The notes: generated by a model not told the origin, from the letters alone. DNA of 64,000 nt from Paraburkholderia translucens (GCF_020881035.1 NZ_JAJITC010000001.1:558001-622000), one strand, 5' to 3'; counted from the first letter of the stretch, positions 34,918 through 43,722 are shown. A program made the numbers and translations.

Positions 34918-35217
34918 TCAGAAGATCACGGAGACTGCCACCGCGAGCCAGATGGCGGTCACGCCCGTGAGAAACAGATGCCGGGCGATGCGCACTCGCG
35001 AATCGCTGTTCTCCGGCTCGACGGGACTCGTCGCCATCCACGGCACGAGGCCGAGGCACGCGAAGCCGGCCAGCGCGAGCACGAACACCACGACGTCGGC
35101 CTTGTGCCAGGCGGTCGGTTCGTACATGCCCCAGTAGCCGAGAAACACGATGCCGATCGAGAACACGGTCGCCGAAGCGGCGCTGAGCGCGGGCACCGAA
35201 CCAGTGGGAGTAGGCAT
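34918..35217 (-). CDS. Small membrane protein, three hydrophobic segments
   Basis: 99-residue protein with three predicted transmembrane segments (about residues 10-30, 40-62 and 80-98) separated by charged loops. No family recognised. I chose the ATG at 35217 (MPTPTGSVPALS), since the upstream extension in this frame has poor composition. It lies 24 bases past the CMD gene, convergent with it, and 101 bases downstream of the PanE gene on the same strand. Confidence 0.65.
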   Translation of the reverse strand: MPTPTGSVPALSAASATVFSIGIVFLGYWGMYEPTAWHKADVVVFVLALAGFACLGLVPWMATSPVEPENSDSRVRIARHLFLTGVTAIWLAVAVSVIF

Positions 35218-35282
35218 GCTTGATCTCCGATCGTCAGCTTGCGGCGGCGCTCCATCGGCCCGATCCGCGTTCGCGCCGGCCG

Positions 35283-35321
35283 CGGCGAGCCGTGACGGCG
35301 AGCCGTGACGGCGAGCCGTCA
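35283..35321. repeat. 13-bp unit repeated three times at the panE stop codon
   Basis: CGGCGAGCCGTGA occurs at 35283-35295, 35296-35308 and 35309-35321 (last copy with one change, GTGA to GTCA). The stop codon of the leftward reductase gene is inside the last copy. The unit is not a multiple of three, so copy changes would not be neutral in frame. Confidence 0.85.
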
Positions 35322-36254
35322 GTAAGTGCGGGTTTGGCGCGCTTCGTACGTCTTCAGATGACTGTAGGCGATGCGCAGCAGCGACAGGCTGTGCTCGCCC
35401 TTCTGCGCGTCGCCCCCGCGCGCGATCAGGTCGCCGAGAATATGATCCGCCTCGGTATGCGAGTGGTTCTCGACGTCGCGCAGCATCGACGCGGTCAGCG
35501 GCGACGGCGTCAGCAACACCTGGGTGGCGCGGGCGTCGAAGTCCGCGTCCATCGGGAAGCCGTTTTGCTCGGCCACCGCGCGGCATTCGCCGAGCAGATT
35601 CTCCATCGCGCGCCTGCCGTCGGGCGCAGCCAGAATATCGCCGACCGAACCGCGCATCAAGCACGTACTCCCGGCCAATGTCGCCAGGAACACCCATTTC
35701 TCCCACATGCGCAGCAGAATGTTGTCGCTGACCGCGACGTCGAAGGTCGCGCCGGACATCTCATCGGCGATCGCCTCGGTCCGCTCCGACGTGCCGCCGA
35801 CGAGTTCGCCGAACGTCATGGCATGCATGTCGTTCAGATGCACGACGTGCTGCTCGGCATTGAGCGTCGCGGCGATCACGCACTGGCCGCCGAGCACGCG
35901 CTCCTTGCCGAAGCGTGCGGTCAGCACGTCGATATGGCGCATACCGTTGAGCATTGGCAGGATCAGCGTCTCTTCGCCGACGAACGGCGTGAACGAATCG
36001 ATCGCGTCGTCGAGACTGTAGGCCTTGCAGCTGAGCAGCACGAGGTCGAACGGTTCGGCTGCGACACCGGCGAGAATCGTCTTCACGTCGCGCAACTCGA
36101 GGTTGCCGCGCGGGCTCCTGATGACGAGGCCATCGCGCTGCAGCTTTTCCGCACGACCGGCGCGCACGAGGAAGGTCACGTCCTGCCCCGCCTCCGCCAG
36201 GCGTCCCCCGAAATAGCCGCCTACCGCCCCCGCTCCGACTACCAGAATTCGCAT
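35319..36254 (-). CDS. panE: 2-dehydropantoate 2-reductase
   Basis: 311-residue cytoplasmic NADPH-dependent ketopantoate reductase of the ApbA/PanE family, forming pantoate for coenzyme A. The start is the nucleotide-binding MRILVVGAGAVGGYFGGRLA. The KAY of LSCKAYSLDDAID and the LPMLNGMRHID, WEKWVFLATLAG segments match the catalytic and substrate regions. PanE-like paralogues are common in Burkholderia, so the actual 2-keto-acid substrate may differ. The gene stands alone. Confidence 0.87.
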   Translation of the reverse strand: MRILVVGAGAVGGYFGGRLAEAGQDVTFLVRAGRAEKLQRDGLVIRSPRGNLELRDVKTILAGVAAEPFDLVLLSCKAYSLDDAIDSFTPFVGEETLILPMLNGMRHIDVLTARFGKERVLGGQCVIAATLNAEQHVVHLNDMHAMTFGELVGGTSERTEAIADEMSGATFDVAVSDNILLRMWEKWVFLATLAGSTCLMRGSVGDILAAPDGRRAMENLLGECRAVAEQNGFPMDADFDARATQVLLTPSPLTASMLRDVENHSHTEADHILGDLIARGGDAQKGEHSLSLLRIAYSHLKTYEARQTRTY

Positions 36255-36427
36255 CTTGAGCCTCGAAAGATTTCAATGTTGGCGATCATGGGCGTCGCTG
36301 GCGGACGCATCCCGATGGCGCCGCGTACGCGGCGCCTGTGCAGGAATGTAGCAAAGATTGCGGATCGGTTCCTGCCAGGTTCCACTAGTTGGCGCCCATG
36401 CGATCGACGCCGCATGCCGTGTTTGCC

Positions 36428-37852
36428 TCACTGCCCCGCCGCCACGGTTTCCCGCTGATCCCAGCCGCCGCCGAGCGACCTGTACAACGCAATCGCGGAT
36501 AGCGCGTGCTCGCGCCGGGCCTGGTTCAGCGACTCCGAGTCGCGCAGATACGCTTCCTGCGCGTCGAGCACATCGAGGAAGCTCGACGCACCACCCTTGT
36601 ACAGCTCGGTCGACAAACGCAGCGCGTGGTTCGACGCATCGAGCGCACCGCCCAAACGCTGCACCTGCGCCGCGCCGCTGACAAGATCGCTGCGGTTGTC
36701 CTCGATTTCCTTTAGCGCCTGCAACATCGTCTGCTGCAAGCCGAGCTGCGATTCGCGCATCCGGCTCTCGCTCGCGTCGATGTTCGCGGTAATGCGTCCG
36801 GCGTTGAAGATCGGGCTCGTGGCATTCAGCGCGGCGCTGAACAGGTTGTCGGTCATGGTCGGCAAACCGAGGTACGACGACGCGAGCAGCCCATTCGTCA
36901 GATTGATCTTGAACTGAGGATAGCGCTGCGCTTTCGATACCCCCACTTCCGCCGCGCGCTGCTCGACGAGCGCATATGCGGTGCGCACATCGGGCCGATG
37001 CAGCAACGCGTCGGACGGCAACACCAGCGGCGCGCTTTGCGCGGGCACCGGAATCTCGCGCGCGTCGGACAGCACGAGCGTATCGACGCTTTCCGGCGTA
37101 CGCCCCGAATACACGGCGATCAGACTCAGTTGATGCTGCACCGCCGATTGCATGCGCGGAATCTGCGCCTGCAAATCCTGCAACTGATTCAGCGCGCGGG
37201 AGACGTCGAGCTGCGTCGACAGGCCGTAATGCAGACGCTCCTGCGTGAGCTTCAGCGCGCGGCTGCGAATCTGCTCGTTGTCGTCGAGGATCTGCAATTG
37301 CGCCTGCGCCCAGCGCAGATCGATATACGCGGCCGCCGCGTTCGCGGCGAGCGCGAGCCGCAACTGGTTCAACGCCGCGACGCTACCCGACTCCTGCGCC
37401 TGCGAGGCCAGCACCGCGAGCCGTTCGCCGCCGAACACGTCGGGAGTCCAGCTTGCGGCGAGGCCGATACCGGCCTGCCGCACATAGCCGAGTGGCGGCG
37501 GCGTGTTCTGCCGCTCGGTCGACGCGCGCGCGTTCGCATTCAGCTCCGGCACGAGCGCCGCGCGATTCTGTGTCACCAGATCCTGCGCCTGCTTCACGCG
37601 CTCGGCCGCGGCCTGCACGTCGAGATTGCCCGTCAACACCGACTCGATCAGTTGATGCATGATCGGGTCGCCGAATTGCGCCCACCACGCGTCGGTAGTC
37701 ACGCTGTCTTGCGGCGCGTCGACACTCCACGCGGCCGGCGCGAGCGTATGCACCGCATGCGGCAAATCCGCGTGCGTCGCCGGTTGCACCGCGCAGGCGG
37801 CGAGCGTCAGCAACGCCGCGCTCGACAGTAATTTCATCGCGATTCGTTTCAT
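36428..37852 (-). CDS. Outer-membrane efflux lipoprotein, NodT/OprM type
   Basis: 474-residue TolC-family outer-membrane channel. The lipobox LAAC (Cys at residue 20) marks a lipoprotein. Two long coiled-coil repeats are visible (QAAAERVKQAQDLVTQNRA and the TELYKGGASSFLDVLDAQE region), as expected for the two halves of this family. It completes an EmrAB-type tripartite pump. AGGAGACC precedes the ATG, which lies 9 bases after the transporter stop, so all three genes form one operon. Confidence 0.92.
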   Translation of the reverse strand: MKRIAMKLLSSAALLTLAACAVQPATHADLPHAVHTLAPAAWSVDAPQDSVTTDAWWAQFGDPIMHQLIESVLTGNLDVQAAAERVKQAQDLVTQNRAALVPELNANARASTERQNTPPPLGYVRQAGIGLAASWTPDVFGGERLAVLASQAQESGSVAALNQLRLALAANAAAAYIDLRWAQAQLQILDDNEQIRSRALKLTQERLHYGLSTQLDVSRALNQLQDLQAQIPRMQSAVQHQLSLIAVYSGRTPESVDTLVLSDAREIPVPAQSAPLVLPSDALLHRPDVRTAYALVEQRAAEVGVSKAQRYPQFKINLTNGLLASSYLGLPTMTDNLFSAALNATSPIFNAGRITANIDASESRMRESQLGLQQTMLQALKEIEDNRSDLVSGAAQVQRLGGALDASNHALRLSTELYKGGASSFLDVLDAQEAYLRDSESLNQARREHALSAIALYRSLGGGWDQRETVAAGQ

Positions 37853-37861
37853 GTTGGTCTC

Positions 37862-39433
37862 CTAGTGGGCATCGGGCGGCGGGGCGGTATTGCCGAACGG
37901 GCGCGAGAACAGCACGCTCAACAAGCCCACCACGAAGCACAGGGCAACCGCCAGAAAGGCGTCTGAGAATGCCTGCACCAGCGCTTCGCGCATCAATACC
38001 GCGTGCAATTCGGCGAGCCCCGCATTGGCGGCGTTCAGGACATCGCCACCCACGGCCGACAGGTACTCGGCCTGCTTCTGCAAGATCGATTCGACGACCG
38101 GACGGCCCGCATTCAGATGTTCGTCGAGCCGCTCGTAGTGGAGGTTCAAACGGTCGTTCAACATCGTGCTGCTGACCGCAATGCCAATCGCACCGCCGAG
38201 GTTGCGCATCAGATTGAACAGCCCGCTCGCGGAGCGCAGCCGCGACGGCGGCAACGCGCCGAGCGCCATCGTCACGATCGGCGGAATACAGAACTGCTGG
38301 CCGATACCGCGCAGCGCCTGCGGAATCAGTAACTGCTGCCAGCCCCATTGGTTCGTCAACGGCACGTACAGATAGCAGCCGATGCCAAACAGCGCGAGTC
38401 CGAACACCATCAGCATGCGCATATCGACGAAGCGCGCGAGCGTCGAGTATGCGGCGAGCGCGAGCAACTGGAAGCAGCCGACGGACAGCAACGCGAGGCC
38501 GATCTGCAACGAATCGAAGCCGCGCACGCGCGCGAGGAACACCGGCGTCAGAAACACGGTGCAGAAGATGCCGATTCCGGTGATGAACGACAGCAGACTG
38601 CCGATCCCGAAGTTGCGCAGCGCCAGCGCGCGCAGGTCGACGATCGGTTCCTTCGCGGTGAACGCATGCACGATGAACAGAAACCCGCAGATCGCCGCGA
38701 CCCACGCGCACAGCACGATCACGTCGTCGCCGAACCAGTTCTTGCGCGGCCCTTCTTCGAGCACGTATTCGAGGCAGCCGAGAAAGCCCGACATCAGCAG
38801 AATGCCGAGATAATCCCCCTTCTTCAGCAGCGACAGGTCGGCCCTGTCGATGTTCACGTACTTCGGCACCAGCAGCGTGACGGCAATGCCCGGCACGAGG
38901 TTCAGATAGAACAGCCAGTGCCACGACCATTGCGACGTGATCCAGCCGCCGATCACCGGCCCGATCGTCGGCGCAAGCGAGGCGAGCGCACCGATCGTCG
39001 TCGATGCGATGAGGCGCTGCTTGCCGGGAAACAGCACGAACGCGGTCGTGAACACGGTCGGGATCATCGCGGCACCGAGCGCGCCTTGCAGACCGCGAAA
39101 CAGGATCATCGAGTTGATGTCCCAGGCGAGGCCGCACAGCATGCTGGTGAGCGTGAAGCCGAAGGCCGAGAACGTGAAGACCCAACGCGTCGAGAACACG
39201 CGCGTGAGCCACCCCGACATCGGAATCACGATGATCTCCGCAATCAGATAGGAAGTCTGCACCCAGGAGAGTTCGTCCTGACTCGCGGACAGTCCCCCGC
39301 CGATATCGCGCAGCGACGATGCGACGATCTGGATATCGAGCGTCGCCATGAAAAAGCCGACGCACATCAGCGCGAATGCGAAGACCTTGGTGCGGGTCGG
39401 CTGGTCGGCCGGGTTGTCAAAAGCGTGAGTCAT
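37862..39433 (-). CDS. emrB: MFS multidrug transporter, DHA2 (EmrB) family
   Basis: 523-residue inner-membrane proton antiporter with 14 predicted transmembrane segments. DHA2 signatures: LDIQIVASSLRDIGGGLSAS, ETSYLIAE-like QTSYLIAEIIVIPMSGWLTR, GPVIGGWI in segment 5. It exports drugs or phenolic compounds through the outer-membrane channel with the help of the periplasmic adaptor. I chose the ATG at 39433 because GGGGTGATCC precedes it; it is 7 bases after the adaptor stop. The substrate is unknown. Confidence 0.92.
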   Translation of the reverse strand: MTHAFDNPADQPTRTKVFAFALMCVGFFMATLDIQIVASSLRDIGGGLSASQDELSWVQTSYLIAEIIVIPMSGWLTRVFSTRWVFTFSAFGFTLTSMLCGLAWDINSMILFRGLQGALGAAMIPTVFTTAFVLFPGKQRLIASTTIGALASLAPTIGPVIGGWITSQWSWHWLFYLNLVPGIAVTLLVPKYVNIDRADLSLLKKGDYLGILLMSGFLGCLEYVLEEGPRKNWFGDDVIVLCAWVAAICGFLFIVHAFTAKEPIVDLRALALRNFGIGSLLSFITGIGIFCTVFLTPVFLARVRGFDSLQIGLALLSVGCFQLLALAAYSTLARFVDMRMLMVFGLALFGIGCYLYVPLTNQWGWQQLLIPQALRGIGQQFCIPPIVTMALGALPPSRLRSASGLFNLMRNLGGAIGIAVSSTMLNDRLNLHYERLDEHLNAGRPVVESILQKQAEYLSAVGGDVLNAANAGLAELHAVLMREALVQAFSDAFLAVALCFVVGLLSVLFSRPFGNTAPPPDAH

Positions 39434-39440
39434 GATCGGA

Positions 39441-40541
39441 TCACCCCTGCGCGGCCGGATGGCCCGCACCGACGTGCACTTTCACGGTCGCCGAGAGGCC
39501 CGGACGCAGTACGCCCTGCATGTCCTTCGGCACATCGAGGCGCACGCGCACCGGCACGCGCTGCACGATCTTCGTAAAGTTGCCGGTGGCGTTTTCCGCG
39601 GGCAACACGCTGAAGGTCGCGCCGGTCGCCGGTGCAAGACTGTCGACCACGCCGTGCAGCCTGGTGCTCGACGCGTCGAGTTCGATATCGACGCTGTCGC
39701 CCGCGTGCATTTTGCGCAATTGATCTTCCTTGAAGTTTGCGTCGATCCAGAGACCGCTCGCCGGCACGACCGTCAACAGCGACACGCCGGTGTTGGCGAG
39801 CAGCCCGACACGAGCGGTGCGATTGCCGACATAGCCATCGATCGGCGAGCGGATCGTCGTGTACTCGACGTTCAACGCTGCGACGCGCTGCGCGGCCTGC
39901 GCGGTCGCGATACGCGCTTTCGCGTCGCCGATCTGCGCGTCGAGCACCGCAATCTCGCGTTGCGCAGCAAGCAGCGCCGCGCTGCTGCGATCGACCGCGG
40001 CGCGCGCTTTGGCCAGATCGGCGTCGGCCTTCTCGACGACCTGGTTCGACACCGCGTCGTCTTTCACGAGCTCGCGGTAGCGCGTCTGGTCGGCTGCGCT
40101 GCGCGTCAACTCCGCGCCGGACGCACGGACCTCGGCGGCCTGCTCGCTGATCGCCGCGAGCTGCAGTGATTTTTTCGCTTCGAGTTCGGTGACGGCGGCC
40201 TGCGCGCTCTCCACTTCGGCGTTGGCCTGAGCGAGACGTGCGTCGTAATCGCGGGCATCGAGACGCACCAGCACCTGATTGGCGTGCACGAACTCGTTGT
40301 CGTGCACGAGCACGTCGGTAACGAAGCCGTTGACCTTCGGCGCCATCACCGTGACGTCACCGCCGACGTAGGCATCATCGGTACTCTCGACGAAGCGGCC
40401 GACGAAGAACCAGTACGAAGCGGCCAGCGCCAGCACGACGAGAACGGAGAGGATCGCGAGCGGCATCCACGGAATGCGCCGCGCCGGCCTGGCGGGTTGT
40501 ATCACGCTCGGCGGCGCGACGGTCGAAGGAGTGGTGGACAT
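39441..40541 (-). CDS. emrA: HlyD-family efflux adaptor (EmrA)
   Basis: 366-residue periplasmic adaptor. One transmembrane segment (about residues 26-47) is followed by VESTDDAYVGGDVTVMAPKVNGFV, long alpha-hairpin helices, and the VEYTTIRSPIDGYVGNRTAR lipoyl-like end. It links the inner-membrane transporter to the outer-membrane lipoprotein channel. It is the first gene of the pump operon. The palindrome-like GTGCGTATGCAC at 40553-40564 ends 11 bases before the ATG, placed to repress both transcription and translation. Confidence 0.92.
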   Translation of the reverse strand: MSTTPSTVAPPSVIQPARPARRIPWMPLAILSVLVVLALAASYWFFVGRFVESTDDAYVGGDVTVMAPKVNGFVTDVLVHDNEFVHANQVLVRLDARDYDARLAQANAEVESAQAAVTELEAKKSLQLAAISEQAAEVRASGAELTRSAADQTRYRELVKDDAVSNQVVEKADADLAKARAAVDRSSAALLAAQREIAVLDAQIGDAKARIATAQAAQRVAALNVEYTTIRSPIDGYVGNRTARVGLLANTGVSLLTVVPASGLWIDANFKEDQLRKMHAGDSVDIELDASSTRLHGVVDSLAPATGATFSVLPAENATGNFTKIVQRVPVRVRLDVPKDMQGVLRPGLSATVKVHVGAGHPAAQG

Positions 40542-40552
40542 GATGTCGATAT

Positions 40553-40564
40553 GTGCGTATGCAC
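40553..40564. promoter_or_regulatory. MarR-type operator upstream of emrA (one mismatch)
   Basis: GTGCGTATGCAC differs by one base from the perfect palindrome GTGCATATGCAC found before both tandem marR genes. Position, immediately upstream of emrA, suggests a repressor site. Confidence 0.6.
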
Positions 40565-40622
40565 TCTCAAGATTGAAAAAAACGGCGCGGTGCGCCGGCC
40601 TCCGCCATCTTCAGCGTTTACG

Positions 40623-41045
40623 TCAAAGCGTATCCTGGGTGATCGCAAACAGCTCGGTGCGCAATGCAGCCGCACGCTCCTCGCCGAAGCGGTGTTCGAA
40701 CTCGGCCTGCGCGGCATACCAGTGCGCGCGGCCCGCGGCCAACCGCGATTGGCCTTCGGCGGTCAGGGAGATCAGCAGCGCGCGCGCATCCGCGCCCATC
40801 GTCTCGCTCGCCACCAGCCCGTCGCGTCGCAGCGGCTGGATCGTGCGGACCAGTGTGGTGCGCTGCATTCGCATGACCTCGGCGAGCTGCTTCATCGTCA
40901 TCGGACCGCTGCGCTTCAGGCGCCCCAGCAGCGAAAACTGCGTGATGGTCAGCCCGACATGCGACAGATGCCGGTCGTAGATCTGCGATACGTGGCGCGC
41001 GGCCTGGCGGATCGCAAAACAATCGTCGTCTATGAGCGCTTCCAT
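40623..41045 (-). CDS. MarR-family regulator, copy 1
   Basis: 140-residue winged-helix regulator. The HTH region is MTMKQLAEVMRMQRTTLVRTIQPLRRDGLV and the wing has GADARALLISLTAEGQSRL. Residues FAIRQAARHVSQIYDRHLSHVGLTITQFSLLGRL align closely with the paralogue at 41127. It lies 82 bases upstream of emrA on the same strand and has a perfect GTGCATATGCAC palindrome 23 bases before its start, so autoregulation and control of the pump are likely. Confidence 0.9.
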   Translation of the reverse strand: MEALIDDDCFAIRQAARHVSQIYDRHLSHVGLTITQFSLLGRLKRSGPMTMKQLAEVMRMQRTTLVRTIQPLRRDGLVASETMGADARALLISLTAEGQSRLAAGRAHWYAAQAEFEHRFGEERAAALRTELFAITQDTL

Positions 41046-41068
41046 TCGCCGTACTTCCCTGTTCTTTA

Positions 41069-41080
41069 GTGCATATGCAC
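41069..41080. promoter_or_regulatory. Perfect palindromic MarR operator, copy 1
   Basis: GTGCATATGCAC is fully self-complementary. It lies between the two marR genes and upstream of marR copy 1. The same 12 bases occur at 41566-41577. Confidence 0.7.
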
Positions 41081-41126
41081 ATTAAGCGTCGCAACAAACC
41101 CGCCGAAGCGGGTTACTCAAGTTGAT

Positions 41127-41549
41127 CTAGTCGGTGATGCTGAACAGCTCGGCGCGCAGGGTCTTTGCACGGGCGCGGCCGAACTTCTTTTCGAATTCGT
41201 CCTGCGCGGCGCGCCAGGCGACCGCAGCCTGATCGAACGTGGTCTCGCCCTTTTCCGTGAGGCTGAACAGCAACGTGCGGTTGTCATGGTCCGCCGGTTC
41301 GGCCAACACGAGGCCGTCGCGCTGCAACGGCTTCATCGCGCGGACCAGTGTGGTGCGCTCCATGACCATCGCGTCCGCTAGCTCCGCCATTGGCAGGCGC
41401 GGCGTGCGCGCGAGCTTCGCCAGGATCGTGAACTGCGCAGCCGTCAACCCGACGCCGGCGAGATGGCGCTCGTAGATTTGCGTGACGTGCCGCGCTGCCT
41501 GGCGCAGCGCGAAGCAGTTGCATTCGTCGTAGGAGATGGGACGGTTCAT
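41127..41549 (-). CDS. MarR-family regulator, copy 2 (tandem paralogue)
   Basis: 140-residue winged-helix regulator, the same length as its neighbour and clearly a tandem duplicate. The shared parts are FALRQAARHVTQIYERHL, LPMAELADAMVMERTTLVRA and the FEKKFGRARAKTLRAELFSIT end. Sequences have diverged notably, so the duplication is old or selection has split their inducers. I chose the ATG at 41549. A perfect GTGCATATGCAC operator sits 16 bases upstream. It may respond to a different inducer from copy 1. Confidence 0.9.
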   Translation of the reverse strand: MNRPISYDECNCFALRQAARHVTQIYERHLAGVGLTAAQFTILAKLARTPRLPMAELADAMVMERTTLVRAMKPLQRDGLVLAEPADHDNRTLLFSLTEKGETTFDQAAVAWRAAQDEFEKKFGRARAKTLRAELFSITD

Positions 41550-41565
41550 GCAGCGAAGTTTATGT

Positions 41566-41577
41566 GTGCATATGCAC
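41566..41577. promoter_or_regulatory. Perfect palindromic MarR operator, copy 2
   Basis: Second exact copy of GTGCATATGCAC, upstream of marR copy 2 and just before the divergent TonB-domain fragment. Confidence 0.7.
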
Positions 41578-41593
41578 GGTGTCAAGTTTTTCG

Positions 41594-41932
41594 ATGGACC
41601 GCAGGTCGATGTCTCGCCGGTTGCGCTTCGACGACGGACAGTTCGCGGCGGCTTCGGCAGCCGCCAACACCGCCGCCCGCTCGATCTCGCAACCGCTACC
41701 GTCTCTCCCGGACGAGTTGCGCGGGCGAGCCTATCAAACCGTAGCGACCGCACGCTTCACGATCCACGTAGACGGCTCGGTCGACGTCGAACTCATTCAG
41801 GCAACGCCGATCCCCCGCCTCAATCAGATGCTGCTCGACACCTTGCGGCGCTGGCGCTTTTTCCCCGCGCTGCGCGATGGCCGGCCCGTCGAAAGCACGC
41901 AGGACATCCGTGTGCATTTCAACGTCAGCTGA
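41594..41932 (+). CDS. TonB C-terminal-domain protein lacking the membrane anchor, possible remnant
   Basis: About 112 residues. The C-terminal 65 form a TonB-type domain: ARFTIHVDGSVDVELIQATP, then LDTLRRWRFFPALRDGRPV and the final IRVHFNVS. Full TonB proteins carry an N-terminal transmembrane anchor and a Pro-rich linker; neither is seen here, and no other frame supplies them. The start is uncertain; ATGs at 41564, 41594 and 41609 are possible, and the first overlaps an operator. It may be a truncated gene or an N-terminally shortened cytoplasmic protein. Confidence 0.55.
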   Translation: MDRRSMSRRLRFDDGQFAAASAAANTAARSISQPLPSLPDELRGRAYQTVATARFTIHVDGSVDVELIQATPIPRLNQMLLDTLRRWRFFPALRDGRPVESTQDIRVHFNVS

Positions 41933-42065
41933 GCCGCGCCCACTGGCTTGCGCGCTTGAAATACGCGCGCTGCAAGCCTTCAGCGCAAGCCGAGGCAATA
42001 CTCGACGCGTTGCCGCTCGTGGCTGACGGGCTGACGAAGTACGAGTACCAGCCGGTGGGACCGCT

Positions 42066-42092
42066 CGTGCCGCCAACGTGGTTGGCGGCACG
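42066..42092. terminator. Strong hairpin between convergent genes
   Basis: An 11-bp perfect stem (CGTGCCGCCAA, 42066-42076, and its complement 42082-42092) with a 5-base loop, followed by TTTC. It sits between the TonB-domain gene and the convergent META-domain gene, probably a bidirectional terminator with a short T-run. Confidence 0.6.
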
Positions 42093-42101
42093 TTTCAAGA
42101 C

Positions 42102-42914
42102 TTACTGCCCCACCTTCTCCGATTCAACGACCAGGTCCAGCACATAAGCGACCGAGGCCCCGTCTGCAGGCGGGTTTTTGATCGCGAAACGCTTCACGCG
42201 CAGCACGTTACGGATACCCGGCGTGTGCGCATAACCTTCGATAGCCTGATTCAACGGTTGCCATGGCCCAGGCGTGCCGGTCGCCAGACCCTGCTCGTCG
42301 AAGAAGCGTTCGCGCACGAGCAGACATTCCCCGTTGGGCATCGCCGGATGGTTGCACGGCACGGGCTGCGGCGCCACTTCAAGAAACGCTAGCTGACCGG
42401 GGGCGCCATAGCGCGTCTCGGCCGTCGGAAAGCCGGTGAAGCTCAGCGTATCGCCGCTATCCGTGATCAGTTGCAGGCTCGGCGCGTCGTCACGCACAAG
42501 CAGGTTCACGTTGACGCTCCCGCGCACGCGCTGCGAGATCGCATCGTCGAGTGCGGCAAGCGCGGGATCGGGGCAGGCCATCATCGTGCTGACCATCGGG
42601 CCGATCTGCAAATACCCTTTCCTGACGGTGTAACCCGCTCCCATGCTGTTGCAGCCATTGACGACAGTGATGCGGTACGGACTGAAGTCGAGTTGCAGGG
42701 GCTTGTCCGGGCGGACGAACAGCGCATCGAGGTGCGTGCCATTGCGATCGATCGCGTTGTTCAGTTGCCAGTGGTACCGGGTCAACAGATCGGTGCCGCT
42801 CGGCGATACCGGGTTCGCGGCGGCCGTGCTTGCCGGTGGCACCGGCGCTGTCACTTCGGGTGTCTGTGCACAGGCGGCGAGGACGAGCGGCAGCAATAGG
42901 ATGCGATATTTCAT
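42102..42914 (-). CDS. META-domain plus DUF4377 lipoprotein
   Basis: 270-residue lipoprotein (lipobox LAAC within LPLVLAACAQ). Residues about 40-160 form a META/HslJ-like domain (YHWQLNNAIDRNG, RITVVNGCNSMGAGYTVRKG, MACPDPALAALDDAIS). Residues about 175-265 form a DUF4377 domain (VAPQPVPCNHPAMPNGECLLVRE, IEGYAHTPGIRNVLRVKRF). The META domain occurs in the heat-shock and motility proteins HslJ; its role is unclear. I chose the ATG at 42914 at the signal start. It stands between the TonB fragment and a membrane-protein gene. Confidence 0.84.
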   Translation of the reverse strand: MKYRILLLPLVLAACAQTPEVTAPVPPASTAAANPVSPSGTDLLTRYHWQLNNAIDRNGTHLDALFVRPDKPLQLDFSPYRITVVNGCNSMGAGYTVRKGYLQIGPMVSTMMACPDPALAALDDAISQRVRGSVNVNLLVRDDAPSLQLITDSGDTLSFTGFPTAETRYGAPGQLAFLEVAPQPVPCNHPAMPNGECLLVRERFFDEQGLATGTPGPWQPLNQAIEGYAHTPGIRNVLRVKRFAIKNPPADGASVAYVLDLVVESEKVGQ

Positions 42915-43188
42915 GTCGGCACCTCGCTGAGTTCGGTGATTGTTCCGGGGCGTCTGCTCGCGTCGCCGGGGCGAAGGGACGCGAGAATCAGGTCGCATGC
43001 GCGAAAGCCGGAAGTGCCGTTGAAGGTACCACCCGGCCGCATCAGGCCGGGTTTGCGCACCTGCTTCATTCAGGCCGCGAGCATCGACTCGACGACCGAC
43101 AGCATAACGCAGGTGGAAGGCGTAAAAACGTCACTCGATGTTGTTCGGATGCTTCGTTAGGTGATCGAACCGCGGCCGGTGAAGCAGG

Positions 43189-43722
43189 CTACGCCTGGGA
43201 AATGTCCCGGCCGACGGACGGAACGGCGTGAAGCCGCTTCAGCCGAGGGCGCAACATCAGATAGAAGGCGGCAACGTGCGTGATCGCCAGCGTCGGCACA
43301 TAGATGATCGGAATCGCGTACAAGGCGCCCAGTTCTCCTGAATGTGCGGGCAGATCGGACGCCACCGCGCGGTAGTAGTCGACGATCAGATCGGCCATAC
43401 CAACCAGATTGAAAGCAACGACGAACGACCAGAAAAGCGGACGTATGCGAGCCGTCAGCAACGCCAGCATGGCCAGCACGCCCGTGGCGAAATCTCCATA
43501 GGCAGCAAACGCGGCGAAACTCGCGGACAGCTGCGGACTGACGACCCCGGGCAACAGAAAGGCGAGCCCGAAGAAGCGGAAGCTGTGCAACGTGGCGATC
43601 GCGCGTTGCGCGTCGAATGGAGCCATCGACTTGAGCTTCGGCCACACGTAGGTGCCGAAGCACAGCAGCCAGGCGACATAGCCAAAAACGAGGTGTAACT
43701 GGAACAGAAGCCGCGGTGACAT
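43189..43722 (-). CDS. Membrane protein, unknown family
   Basis: 177-residue protein with four to five predicted transmembrane segments (about 5-30, 50-72, 75-92, 97-118 and 135-157). No family recognised with certainty. It is divergent from the LysR regulator at 43811, 88 bases apart, the usual layout for a LysR target gene, so that regulator probably controls it. The short C-terminal tail is basic. Confidence 0.72.
   Translation of the reverse strand: MSPRLLFQLHLVFGYVAWLLCFGTYVWPKLKSMAPFDAQRAIATLHSFRFFGLAFLLPGVVSPQLSASFAAFAAYGDFATGVLAMLALLTARIRPLFWSFVVAFNLVGMADLIVDYYRAVASDLPAHSGELGALYAIPIIYVPTLAITHVAAFYLMLRPRLKRLHAVPSVGRDISQA

Noticed and set aside
43031-43052. ACCCGGCC...GGCCGGGT hairpin followed by TTT, as a terminator
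   Set aside because: No gene ends upstream of it in the right direction, and the T-run is only three bases long.
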